Assembly: GCA_964579325.1 (NCBI GenBank)
Contig: CAZOHN010000093.1
Location: 1 to 13,415 of the forward strand
Direction of reading: 5' to 3'
DNA: 13,415 nucleotides
Source: CAZOHN01 sp964579325
GTDB lineage: Bacteria; Pseudomonadota; Alphaproteobacteria; Rhodobacterales; Rhodobacteraceae
Below, one piece after another: positions 6,234-13,382 of this stretch. Made by a program: the position numbers and the translations under genes. The notes beneath the pieces are model-generated. The model had not been told where the DNA came from. It did no database searches and worked only from the letters and a program-made list of their open reading frames with translations. Numbering within the stretch: position 1 is the stretch's first letter; every line of letters begins with the position of its first letter.

Positions 6234-6291
6234 CTGTCGGGGCCGTGCCTTGCGGACCGGCCGTCCCCGGGTGCAGTGTCGGCACCGACAG
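6234..6291. promoter_or_regulatory. Inverted repeats just upstream of the aldehyde dehydrogenase
   Basis: CTGTCGG (6234-6240) pairs with CCGACAG (6285-6291), and TGTCGG (6277-6282) also pairs with CCGACA (6285-6290) around CA to make a 14-base palindrome. The two pairings exclude each other. They end five bases before the AAGGAG ribosome site (6296-6301). They could be a regulator site or, if transcribed, alternative leader structures. Confidence 0.35.
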
Positions 6292-6308
6292 ATCGAAGGA
6301 GTCGAGAC

Positions 6309-7751
6309 ATGATCGAGAAGCGCCAGTTCTACATCAACGGGGCCTGGGTGAACCCGGCCGTGCCGAACGACCTGCCCGTGATCGACCCCTCGACCGAGGA
6401 GGCTTGCGCGGTGATCTCGCTGGGAAGCCAGGCCGACACCGACGCCGCCGTGGCCGCCGCGCGCGCGGCCTTCGACGCCTGGGCCTTCGAGACCGCGCCC
6501 GAGACGCGCCGGGCCTTGGTCGAGAAGCTGTTCTCGATCTACCAGCGCCGCTCGGAGGAGATGGCGCAGGCCATGAGCCTCGAGATGGGCTCGCCGATCG
6601 ACATGAGCCGCGAGCAGCAGGCGCCCTGTTTCGACTGGCACGCCAAGAACTTCCTCAAGGCCTTCGACAGCTTCGAGTTCGTCCGCCCGCTGGGGCCGCA
6701 TGCGCCGACCGACCGGATCCTCTACGAGCCGGTGGGCGTGGTGGCGATGATCACGCCGTGGAACTGGCCGATGAACCAGGTCACGCTCAAGACCGTGCCG
6801 GCGATGCTGACGGGCTGCACGATGGTGCTGAAGCCCTCGGAGATCTCGCCGCTCTCCTCACTCCTCTTTGCGGAGTTCGTCGAGGAGGCCGGATTCCCGG
6901 CGGGCGTGTTCAACCTGGTGAACGGCGATGGGGCGGGCGTGGGCACACAGCTTTCGGGTCACCCGGGCGTAGACATGGTGAGCTTCACCGGATCGACCCG
7001 CGCGGGCATCGCAATTTCCAAGAACGCGGCCGAGACGCTGAAGCGCGTTCACCTGGAGCTTGGCGGAAAGGGCGCGAACCTGATCTTCGCCGATGCCGAC
7101 GACAAGGCGGTGGCGCGGGGCGTCAAGCATTGCTTCAACAACACCGGGCAGAGCTGCAACGCGCCGACCCGGATGCTGGTCGAGCGCAGCATCTATCATG
7201 ATGCCGTCGAGATCGCCCGCAAGACCGCGGAGGAGACGAAGGTGGGGTCGGCGCATGAGAAGGGCCGGCATATCGGACCGGTGGTGAGCGAAGCGCAGTG
7301 GACCAAGATCCAGGGCCTGATCCAGAAGGGAATCGACGAGGGCGCGCGGCTGGTGGCGGGCGGTCTCGGGCGGCCGGAGGGGCTGAACCGGGGCTACTTC
7401 GTGCGGCCCACCGTCTTTGCCGACGTCAGCAACGACATGACCATCGCACGCGAGGAGATCTTCGGGCCGGTCCTGTCGATCATCCCGTTCGACACCGAGG
7501 CCGAGGCGCTGGCGATCGCCAACGACACGCCCTACGGCCTCACGAACTACGTCCAGAGCAAGGACGATGCGCGCCGGGTGCGACTGGCGCAGCGCCTGCG
7601 GTCGGGCATGGTCGAGATGAACGGCAAGAGCCGCAGCGCGGGGTCGCCCTTCGGGGGCATGAAGGCGTCGGGCACCGGTCGCGAGGGCGGGATCTGGGGG
7701 CTCGAGGACTTCTGCGAGGTGAAGGCGGTTTCGGGCTGGGCGGCCGAATAG
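6309..7751 (+). CDS. NAD(P)+-dependent aldehyde dehydrogenase
   Basis: This 480-residue protein is of normal family length and oxidises an aldehyde to the acid in the cytoplasm. Key residues are Asn152 in TPWNWP, Lys175 in KPSE, the cofactor loop FTGSTRAG (226-233), Glu250 in LELGGKGAN (the general base) and the nucleophile Cys283 in NNTGQSCNAPTR. The C-terminal EEIFGPVLSI and SPFGGMKASGTGREGG are standard. The start was taken at 6309 because AAGGAG (6296-6301) lies seven bases upstream; the longer in-frame opening from 6210 would run through the inverted repeats. The last codon is nine bases from the convergent monophosphatase gene. The substrate cannot be told from sequence; the protein resembles broad-range bacterial aldehyde dehydrogenases. 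Confidence 0.93.
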   Translation: MIEKRQFYINGAWVNPAVPNDLPVIDPSTEEACAVISLGSQADTDAAVAAARAAFDAWAFETAPETRRALVEKLFSIYQRRSEEMAQAMSLEMGSPIDMSREQQAPCFDWHAKNFLKAFDSFEFVRPLGPHAPTDRILYEPVGVVAMITPWNWPMNQVTLKTVPAMLTGCTMVLKPSEISPLSSLLFAEFVEEAGFPAGVFNLVNGDGAGVGTQLSGHPGVDMVSFTGSTRAGIAISKNAAETLKRVHLELGGKGANLIFADADDKAVARGVKHCFNNTGQSCNAPTRMLVERSIYHDAVEIARKTAEETKVGSAHEKGRHIGPVVSEAQWTKIQGLIQKGIDEGARLVAGGLGRPEGLNRGYFVRPTVFADVSNDMTIAREEIFGPVLSIIPFDTEAEALAIANDTPYGLTNYVQSKDDARRVRLAQRLRSGMVEMNGKSRSAGSPFGGMKASGTGREGGIWGLEDFCEVKAVSGWAAE

Positions 7752-7760
7752 GGCCGCACC

Positions 7761-8537
7761 TCAGCCGAGGAGGCGGCGCAGCAGGTCTTCGTGCAGGATC
7801 GGCGGCGCGGCGAGGAGGCCAGGGGTGAGCGGCGTGTCGGCGTTGAAGTGCAGCGGTTCGCCCTTCGCGCCGGTCACCAGGACACCGGCCTCGGCGGCGA
7901 TCAAGGCTCCCGAGGCCACGTCCCATTCCCAGGCGGGGCGCAGGGTCAGGCAGGCGTCGTAGCTGCCATCCGCCACAAGGCAGAGCCTGTGGGTCAGGGC
8001 GGCGCGGAAGTGGCGGTCGATCCTGGGCACGCCGCCGGGCCAGTGTTCGGCCTGCATCGCGTGGCCCGAGGCGAAGAGGGTCGCACCGCGGGTCTCGGCG
8101 CGGTCGCTGCCGCGGATCGGGTCGCCGTTCAGGGTGGCGCCGCCCCCGGCAGTGGCGGCATAGAGCTTCTCGGCCATCGGCAGGTAGACCACGGCCGCGA
8201 TCACCCGGCCGTCCTCGACCACCGCGAGGGCATGGGCGAAGCCTTTCTCGCCGGCAATGAAGGCGCGGGTGCCGTCGATCGGGTCGACGATGAAGCTGCG
8301 ACGTGCGCCAAGGCGGGCCCGGTCGTCCTCGCTTTCCTCCGAAAGCCAGCCGTAATCGGGCCGCGCCGCCATCAGCTTGTCACGCAGCATCCGGTCGACG
8401 GCGATGTCTGCTTCCGTCACCGGGCCCGCGCCTTCGTCCTTCTCCCATTGGACAGGCTGCTGGCGCCAGTATCGCCCGGCGATCTGGCCGGCGGCATGGG
8501 CTGCCTCGGTCAGGAGCGCGAGGTCACGCGCCGGCAA
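7761..8537 (-). CDS. Inositol monophosphatase family phosphatase (CysQ/3'(2'),5'-bisphosphate nucleotidase-like)
   Basis: This 258-residue Mg2+-dependent phosphatase shows the family metal site: PVTEAD (39-44), WLSEES with Glu67, FIVDPIDGTRAF with Asp85 and Asp88, and WEWDVASGALIAAEAG with Asp206. The substrate could be inositol phosphate, or 3'-phosphoadenosine 5'-phosphate as for CysQ; the sequence alone does not decide. The start is an unusual TTG at 8537, with a GAGGGG ribosome site about eight bases upstream and no suitable in-frame ATG or GTG nearby. It overlaps the end of pmbA by 14 bases, so the two are coupled. Such a gene behind pmbA fits what I recall of Rhodobacteraceae gene order. 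Confidence 0.9.
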   Translation of the reverse strand: MPARDLALLTEAAHAAGQIAGRYWRQQPVQWEKDEGAGPVTEADIAVDRMLRDKLMAARPDYGWLSEESEDDRARLGARRSFIVDPIDGTRAFIAGEKGFAHALAVVEDGRVIAAVVYLPMAEKLYAATAGGGATLNGDPIRGSDRAETRGATLFASGHAMQAEHWPGGVPRIDRHFRAALTHRLCLVADGSYDACLTLRPAWEWDVASGALIAAEAGVLVTGAKGEPLHFNADTPLTPGLLAAPPILHEDLLRRLLG

Positions 8538-9870
8538 TCGTGAGCCCCTCGACCAGCAGGCTCGGCACCACGCGGCTGAGGTGCGTCCGGGCGTCGTTGG
8601 CGGGCACGATGCGGCGCAGCATGTCGCGCAGGTTTCCGGCGATGGTGCATTCGTTCACCGCGTAGGTGGGCGCGCCGTTCTCGATCCAGAGGCCCGAGGC
8701 GCCGCGCGAGTAGTCGCCGGTGGTCGGGTTGATCGTCGCACCCAGCATCGAGGTCACCAGAAGCCCGGTGCCCATCTCGCGCATCAGATCCTGAGGGCTG
8801 TGCGCCCCTTGGGTGAGCGCGATGTTGCCCGCGCCGGGCGACGGTGGGGCAGAGGTGCCGCGGTAGGCGTTGCCCGTGGGCGAAAGGCCCAGCTTGCGGG
8901 CAGAGGCGAGGTCGAGCAGCCAGCGGCGCAGGACGCCGGTTTCCACGATGGGGGTGGCGGCGGGCGGCAGCCCTTCGGCGTCGAAGGGGCGCGAGCCGGC
9001 GGTCCGGGCGCGGGTGGGGTTCTCGGTTAGCGAGAGGCCGTCGGGCAGGACGGGGGTGTCCATCCCGTCGATGAGCCAGGAGGCGCCGCGGGCGATGGAG
9101 GTGCCGTTGATCGCGGCGAGGAGGTGACCGATCAGCTGGCCCGCGACGCGCTCGTCGTAGAGCACGGGGAAGCTTCCGGTGGGCGGCTTGCGGGCCCCGG
9201 CGCGGGCCAGGGTGCGCTCGGCCGCGAGGGTGCCGACGCTTTCGGGATCGGGCAGGTCGGCGAGGTGGCTGCGGCTCTCGCCGGCCCAGTCGCGCTCCAT
9301 CGCGGTGCCGTCGCCGGTGATCGCGACGCAGGAATGAGAGTGGTCGGTGCGGGCATAGCCGCCCGCGAAGCCGTTGGTGGCGCGCAGGGCGAAGGCGCTG
9401 CGGTGATAGCCGGCCGAGGCGCTGTCGATCCGGGAGATGCCCTTGTGGGCGAGGGCGGCGGCTTCGGCGCGGCGGGCGCGATCCTCGAGTTCGGCGGGCG
9501 AAGGTTCGGGGGCCGGGTCGGAGAGGTCGAGCGCAGCGATGTCGCGCGCGGTGGCGAGCTGGCCGCTGTCAGCAAGGGCAGCGTGGGGGTCGTCCGGCGC
9601 TTCGCGGGCCATTGCCACTGCACGTTCGGCGAGTGCGGCGAGGGTTTCGGGGCGGGTGTCGGACGCAGAGACACAGGCCTGACGCCCGCCGATCAGGACG
9701 CGCAGGCCGACTTCGGTTGACTCGGACCGCTCGGCCTGTTCCAGACGCCCGCCGCGGACGTCGACGCCGATCTGGGTGGCTTCGACGGCAAGTGCCTCGG
9801 CCGCCTCGGCGCCTGCCCGGAGCGCCGCCGCCATCGCGGCTTCGGCCAGCGTATCGAGCCTGTCGGTCAT
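8524..9870 (-). CDS. pmbA: PmbA/TldE-family metalloprotease partner subunit
   Basis: This 448-residue protein belongs to the TldD/PmbA family. TldD and PmbA (TldE) form a heteromeric protease that processes modified peptides such as microcins and degrades CcdA. As expected for the PmbA side, there is no HExxxH zinc motif; the visible signatures are the C-terminal GTGLLVTSMLGATINPTTGDYSRGASGLWIENG region, here named by its parts TSMLGATIN and GDYSRGASGLWIENG. The start at 9870 has an AGGAGA ribosome site; the longer frame from 9927 would cross the promoter. A monophosphatase gene overlaps its end. The catalytic partner TldD is not in the window. Confidence 0.93.
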   Translation of the reverse strand: MTDRLDTLAEAAMAAALRAGAEAAEALAVEATQIGVDVRGGRLEQAERSESTEVGLRVLIGGRQACVSASDTRPETLAALAERAVAMAREAPDDPHAALADSGQLATARDIAALDLSDPAPEPSPAELEDRARRAEAAALAHKGISRIDSASAGYHRSAFALRATNGFAGGYARTDHSHSCVAITGDGTAMERDWAGESRSHLADLPDPESVGTLAAERTLARAGARKPPTGSFPVLYDERVAGQLIGHLLAAINGTSIARGASWLIDGMDTPVLPDGLSLTENPTRARTAGSRPFDAEGLPPAATPIVETGVLRRWLLDLASARKLGLSPTGNAYRGTSAPPSPGAGNIALTQGAHSPQDLMREMGTGLLVTSMLGATINPTTGDYSRGASGLWIENGAPTYAVNECTIAGNLRDMLRRIVPANDARTHLSRVVPSLLVEGLTIAGA

Positions 9871-9902
9871 CCGCGTCTCCTGATGGGTCCCGGGGTGACC
9901 CG

Positions 9903-9931
9903 CACCTAGTCCAGCCGTCCGGGCCACGCAA
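9903..9931 (-). promoter_or_regulatory. Candidate promoter of pmbA
   Basis: Read on the minus strand, TTGCGT (complement of 9926-9931) is followed after 17 bases by TAGGTG (complement of 9903-9908). Transcription would begin near 9896, leaving a leader of about 26 bases before the start at 9870. Both boxes only partly match the consensus, but spacing and position are good, and the upstream gene is closed by a terminator at 9943-9973, so pmbA needs its own promoter. Confidence 0.45.
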
Positions 9932-9942
9932 GGCGGGCGGAA

Positions 9943-9973
9943 GCAAAAACCCCGCGCCGGGCAGGCGCGGGGT
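9943..9973 (-). terminator. Intrinsic terminator after the DUF2125-like gene
   Basis: A 10-base-pair perfect stem (9949-9958 with 9964-9973, loop GGGCA in + orientation) is followed, on the minus strand, by TTTTTGC (complement of 9942-9948). It lies 24 bases after the stop of the secreted-protein gene at 9998 and separates it from pmbA. Confidence 0.9.
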
Positions 9974-9997
9974 CAAGGTCGTTCGTGTGGACGGTGG

Positions 9998-11506
9998 TCA
10001 GCGGATGCGCTGGCCGTTGGCGAGCACCTGTCCGTCCGCCGTGACCTCGATCCGCGAGACGAGCGAGTCCGGGCCATCGCCGGGCCGCGCGAAGAGGCCG
10101 AGCATCATGCGGAAGCCCATTGCCTCGTCCTGCGGGATCAGCCCCATGCCGACGAGCTTGTCGAGCAGGCCGTTGCCGCCCGACAGCGCAAGGTCCACCG
10201 CACCGGTCGGCTTGGGCATTCCCGGGAAGGTCGACATGTCGGCGTTGTCGAATGTGAAGTTGCCCGATCCGGTCAGCGAGGCCCCGGCCACGGTCAGTTC
10301 CACCTCGTTCAACGAAAGGTCGTTGACCTCGGCGGGCGGGCCCATGATGTTCGCGGCTGCTTCGGGGTTCATGATGTCGACCAGCCACTTGGCCGAGCCG
10401 GCAAGATCGACGACGATGTTGATCGGGTCGCGGGGGAGCTGCTGCATCGGGTCGAACATGCCCCAGATGCCTTCCGAGATCGTCACGCCCTTGTAGGAGG
10501 TGAGCAGGCTGAACGCCGCCGGAGCGTCGGAACGCTGCACCGGCATGGCCAGCCGGAACGCGCCCTCGGCGATCGCGAAGGCAACCGGCAGAGGAATGTC
10601 GGAGCTTGTCATGTTGAACTCGAGACCGTTGCTCGAGGTGCCGTAGACCAGGCCGTCGGGCGCGATCTTGAACTCCAGGGCCCCGCCGTCGGCCTTGCCG
10701 GACCCGCTCGCCACTGTGCTGGCGTCGTTGATGTCGAAGCCGAAGGTCGTGGCGCCGTAGCCGAGCGTGCCGCCTGAGGCGAGGCCCGCCTTCAGCATCG
10801 CATCCATGTTCTCGAGGTCGAGCATCGGAGGCAGAACGCCCGATGACGTCGAGGTCAGGTCGCTCATCGCGAAATTCATCTTCACGCTGCCGCCAGTGTC
10901 GGGATCGTTGACGTCGACAATCCCGTTCATCGACGCTGCGTTGAAGTCGGAGTTGATCGTGCGGCCCGTATCGGCCGTCGCGACGGTGTACTTGCCGCTG
11001 GCCTCGGACATCGTGAAGTCAACGGTGCCGGGCATGTTCTGGCCGTTGATCAGTACCTCGACGAGCCCGATGCCGATTGAGGATGAGGAGAAGTCGTAGG
11101 CCTTCAGGGCGGCGTCGCCCGAGGCGACCATGCGGAACCCGCCCTGCCGCACGGCCATGGTGGTCTGCTGGAGGTCACCGCCCGCGGGGCTTGCCGATAT
11201 GACGATCCGGTATTCGGGTGACATCGTGATCGCCACGGTACCGTCGCCCTGTTCGGCGAATACGACCTCGTCCAGCGTGGCTTTCACTGACCCGTCGGGC
11301 ATGTCCATCGCCATGTCGAATCCGGTGACGGTGAGCGTGCCGCCCGACTGCGCCTCGGAGGCGGTCGTCACGGTCATGCCGTAGCTTTCCATCAGGCCCT
11401 TCCAGTCGGCCCAGACATCTGCGGCGCTGACGTCTGCCAGAGCGGAGGTGCTGCCCAGAAGCAGCGCGAGGGCCGAGGTCCGGCCGAGGGTGGTCCAGTT
11501 TCTCAT
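9998..11506 (-). CDS. Secreted DUF2125-like protein, function unknown
   Basis: This 502-residue protein has a clear Sec signal peptide (hydrophobic core about 11-18, likely cleavage after Ala24 in SALA). The mature part is rich in beta-strand-like segments, Gly, Ser, Thr and Asp. It has repeated patterns in which short statements of strand plus turn recur (for example TLTVTGFDMAM, VAITMSPEYRIVI, VKMNFAMSDLTS and ALEFKIAPDGL). It resembles the DUF2125 family common in this bacterial group; I recall the family but cannot search. No catalytic motif or cysteine pair stands out. The ATG at 11506 has GAGGA seven bases upstream; the frame stays open for another 264 codons upstream, but that part is antisense to the SDR gene. 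It is a single-gene unit with its own terminator. Confidence 0.85.
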   Translation of the reverse strand: MRNWTTLGRTSALALLLGSTSALADVSAADVWADWKGLMESYGMTVTTASEAQSGGTLTVTGFDMAMDMPDGSVKATLDEVVFAEQGDGTVAITMSPEYRIVISASPAGGDLQQTTMAVRQGGFRMVASGDAALKAYDFSSSSIGIGLVEVLINGQNMPGTVDFTMSEASGKYTVATADTGRTINSDFNAASMNGIVDVNDPDTGGSVKMNFAMSDLTSTSSGVLPPMLDLENMDAMLKAGLASGGTLGYGATTFGFDINDASTVASGSGKADGGALEFKIAPDGLVYGTSSNGLEFNMTSSDIPLPVAFAIAEGAFRLAMPVQRSDAPAAFSLLTSYKGVTISEGIWGMFDPMQQLPRDPINIVVDLAGSAKWLVDIMNPEAAANIMGPPAEVNDLSLNEVELTVAGASLTGSGNFTFDNADMSTFPGMPKPTGAVDLALSGGNGLLDKLVGMGLIPQDEAMGFRMMLGLFARPGDGPDSLVSRIEVTADGQVLANGQRIR

Positions 11507-11536
11507 GATCAATCCTCGAAGGCGAATGCTGGGATC

Positions 11537-11565
11537 GTTGTCCGCGCTTGATAAGGCGCGGTCAA
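11537..11565 (-). promoter_or_regulatory. Candidate promoter of the DUF2125-like gene in a palindromic divergent region
   Basis: On the minus strand TTGACC (complement of 11560-11565, five of six bases matching) is followed after 17 bases by a weaker GACAAC (complement of 11537-11542). Two overlapping inverted repeats lie on it: CCGCGC/GCGCGG (11542-11547 with 11556-11561) and CTTGA/TCAAG (11547-11551 with 11562-11566). The same 99 bases must also hold the promoter of the divergent SDR gene, for which I see only poor boxes, so one regulator may control both. Confidence 0.35.
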
Positions 11566-11605
11566 GTGGGGAGAACATGACCGGATCGTGGCGAAGGAAT
11601 GGCAG

Positions 11606-12361
11606 ATGGACAGGACGGACGGGGTGCGGGTGCTGATTACGGGCGCTGGCAAGGGGATAGGTGCCGCGGCGGCGCGGGTCTTCGCCGAGGCCGGGGCACA
11701 CGTGGGTTTGATGGCCCGCGACGGCGACGCGATTGCCGCGCTGGCGGCCGGGATCGGGCCGAGGGCCATGGCTCTGGCGGGCGATGTGGCCGATGCGGCG
11801 GTTCTGCCGGGGGCGGTGGCGGAGATGGAGCGGACCTGGGGCGGCGTGGATGTCCTGGTGGGCAACGCCGGGGTGATCGAGCCGATCGCGCCGATCGCGG
11901 AGGCCGACCCGGAGGCCTGGGGCCGGTCGATCGACATCAACCTCAAGGGCGTGTTCCTGGGAATGCGTGCGGTGCTGCCCGGGATGCTGGCGCGCGGCGG
12001 GGGCACGATCCTGACCGTCAGTTCCGGCGCTGCTCACAACCCGCTCGAGGGCTGGAGCGCCTATTGCGCGGGCAAGGCCGGGGCGGCGATGCTGACGCGG
12101 TCGCTGCATCTGGAGTATGGCGGGCGCGGCATCCGGGCGATGGGGCTGTCGCCGGGCACGGTGGCGACCGAGATGCAGGTGAAGATCAAGGCGAGCGGGA
12201 TAAACCCGGTCAGCCAGCTCGACCCCGCCGTGCATATCCCCGCCGACTGGCCGGCGCGGGCGCTGCTGTGGATGTGCGGGGCGGGGGCGGACGGACATCT
12301 CGGGCAGGAGATTTCGTTGCGGGACGAGGGGATACGCCGGGCCGTGGGGCTGATCCCGTGA
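11606..12361 (+). CDS. Short-chain dehydrogenase/reductase (SDR)
   Basis: This 251-residue protein is a classical SDR oxidoreductase. The dinucleotide-binding motif is TGAGKGIG (12-19), the structural NAG is at 87-89, and the catalytic set is Asn112, Ser140, Tyr153 and Lys157 (SSGAAHNP, then YCAGK). The residue after the second strand region is MARDG, with Arg38 favouring NADP(H); this is inference. The start at 11606 has AAGGA (11594-11598) seven bases upstream; an in-frame GTG at 11588 precedes that ribosome site and is less likely. The stop overlaps the next gene as GTGA. The substrate is unknown; it resembles 3-oxoacyl reductase-type SDRs, and its crotonase neighbour hints at acyl-CoA or related carbonyl chemistry. 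Confidence 0.92.
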   Translation: MDRTDGVRVLITGAGKGIGAAAARVFAEAGAHVGLMARDGDAIAALAAGIGPRAMALAGDVADAAVLPGAVAEMERTWGGVDVLVGNAGVIEPIAPIAEADPEAWGRSIDINLKGVFLGMRAVLPGMLARGGGTILTVSSGAAHNPLEGWSAYCAGKAGAAMLTRSLHLEYGGRGIRAMGLSPGTVATEMQVKIKASGINPVSQLDPAVHIPADWPARALLWMCGAGADGHLGQEISLRDEGIRRAVGLIP

Positions 12362-12993
12362 TCGGGGTTTCTCGCGAGGGGGGAGTTCTGACCCTCACGC
12401 TTGACCGGCCCGACAAGGCAAATGCACTGACCCGGGGGATGCTGGAGCGGTTGGCGGACGAGGCCGGCGCGGCTTCAGGCCGGGGCTACCGGGTGCTTGT
12501 GCTGACCGGGACTGGCAAGGCGTTCTCGGCGGGCATGGACCTTGCCGAAGCGGCCACGGGGCTGCCGACCGACCCGGTCTGGGAGCGGCTGTCGGGCGCC
12601 ATCGCGGCCTTTCCGGGGCTGACCATTGCGGCGCTGAACGGGTCGCTCGCGGGGGGTGCGATGGGGATGGCGCTTGCCTGCGACATCCGCCTCGCGGTGC
12701 CACAGGCGCGGTTCTTCTACCCGGTGATGAAGCTCGGCTTCCTGCCGCAGCCCTCCGACCCCGCGCGCCTTGCGCGGCTGGTGGGACCGGCGCGGGCGAA
12801 GATGATCCTGATGGGCGGAGCCAAGGTGGAGGCGGAGGAGGCGCTGGCCTGGGGGCTGATCGACCGGATCGTGCCGGGCGAGGAGTTGATGGAGGCTGCG
12901 CTGGTGCTGGCGGCCGATACACTGGTAGCGCGGTCCGAGCATGCGGCGGCGATCAAGCGGATGGTCGAGGGGACGGCCGGCCGGGGACGGTAA
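12358..12993 (+). CDS. Crotonase-fold (enoyl-CoA hydratase/isomerase family) protein lacking the usual catalytic glutamates
   Basis: This 211-residue protein is clearly of the crotonase family: LTLDRPDKANAL (13-24), the first oxyanion segment AFSAGMDL (55-62) and the second, LNGSLAGGAMGMALACDIRLA (93-113, quoted here in the parts LNGSLAGG and ALACDIRLA). The two glutamates of enoyl-CoA hydratases align by eye with Val123 (in YPVMKLGFLP) and Met149 (in GPARAKMIL), so hydration is doubtful. The length is about 45 residues short of the usual 255-260; the missing part is the C-terminal helical region. The GTG start at 12358 overlaps the SDR stop by four bases, giving strict coupling. It could be an isomerase, hydrolase or decarboxylase variant that uses another acid, for example Asp134, or a non-catalytic partner. 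Confidence 0.87.
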   Translation: MIGVSREGGVLTLTLDRPDKANALTRGMLERLADEAGAASGRGYRVLVLTGTGKAFSAGMDLAEAATGLPTDPVWERLSGAIAAFPGLTIAALNGSLAGGAMGMALACDIRLAVPQARFFYPVMKLGFLPQPSDPARLARLVGPARAKMILMGGAKVEAEEALAWGLIDRIVPGEELMEAALVLAADTLVARSEHAAAIKRMVEGTAGRGR

Positions 12994-13051
12994 GCGAAAG
13001 GTTAGTCCATGCTCTCGGGGCGGCCGCGTTGACCCTTGCTTCGCGATGGGG

Positions 13052-13075
13052 GGTGGCCTTGTCGGCAAGGCCGCC
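13052..13075. terminator. Hairpin after the SDR/crotonase operon, possible terminator
   Basis: GGCCTTG (13055-13061), loop TCGG, CAAGGCC (13066-13072), with the stem extendable to 10 pairs (13052-13061 with 13066-13075, one G-U). It lies 58 bases after the operon stop. There is no T run on either side, so intrinsic termination would be weak. Confidence 0.35.
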
Positions 13076-13090
13076 GGTGGGGGCACAGCC

Positions 13091-13121
13091 CGTACACACC
13101 CCGTACACAGGCTGTACACAG
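13091..13121 (+). repeat. Three GTACACA repeats with an 11-base period
   Basis: GTACACA occurs at 13092-13098, 13103-13109 and 13114-13120, spaced exactly 11 bases apart, so all three face the same side of the helix. The bases between are C- and G-rich and vary. TAAAC (13122-13126) and GTTTA (13142-13146) form an inverted repeat just after. The pattern suits cooperative protein binding or an iteron-like site. Confidence 0.75.
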
Positions 13122-13382
13122 TAAACGGGGCGCGCGGTGGTGTTTAGGGGCGGTGCAGCACCCGACGTGCCCCGTTTCGAGCCGAGCGCCTCGTGCTGCG
13201 ACGCAGGGGTGGCCGGGGCCGGCGAGGATGATCCCGACCGGCAGCGCGAGGTTGGGCCCGGGGAGCCGAAGGCCGTTGGGCCGGTCGGCCGGATCGCGCA
13301 GGGCGAGGGGTTGAGGGAGGCGGACAGGCCCGGGGGCGAGGTGTGCGGCGAGGGGCACGGGTCGCGGCGGCCTGCCTGGCGC

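Noticed and set aside
7741..7756. CGGCC/GGCCG hairpin across the aldehyde dehydrogenase stop as a shared terminator
   Set aside because: Only five base pairs, no T run on either strand, and GC-rich DNA gives such pairs often.
11507..12298. A 264-codon N-terminal extension of the DUF2125-like protein
   Set aside because: The extension is antisense to the SDR gene, whereas a ribosome site and a signal peptide mark the start at 11506.
13091..13121. CRISPR or plasmid-origin iterons
   Set aside because: Only three seven-base units with four-base gaps, far too short for CRISPR, and no replication initiator gene is present.
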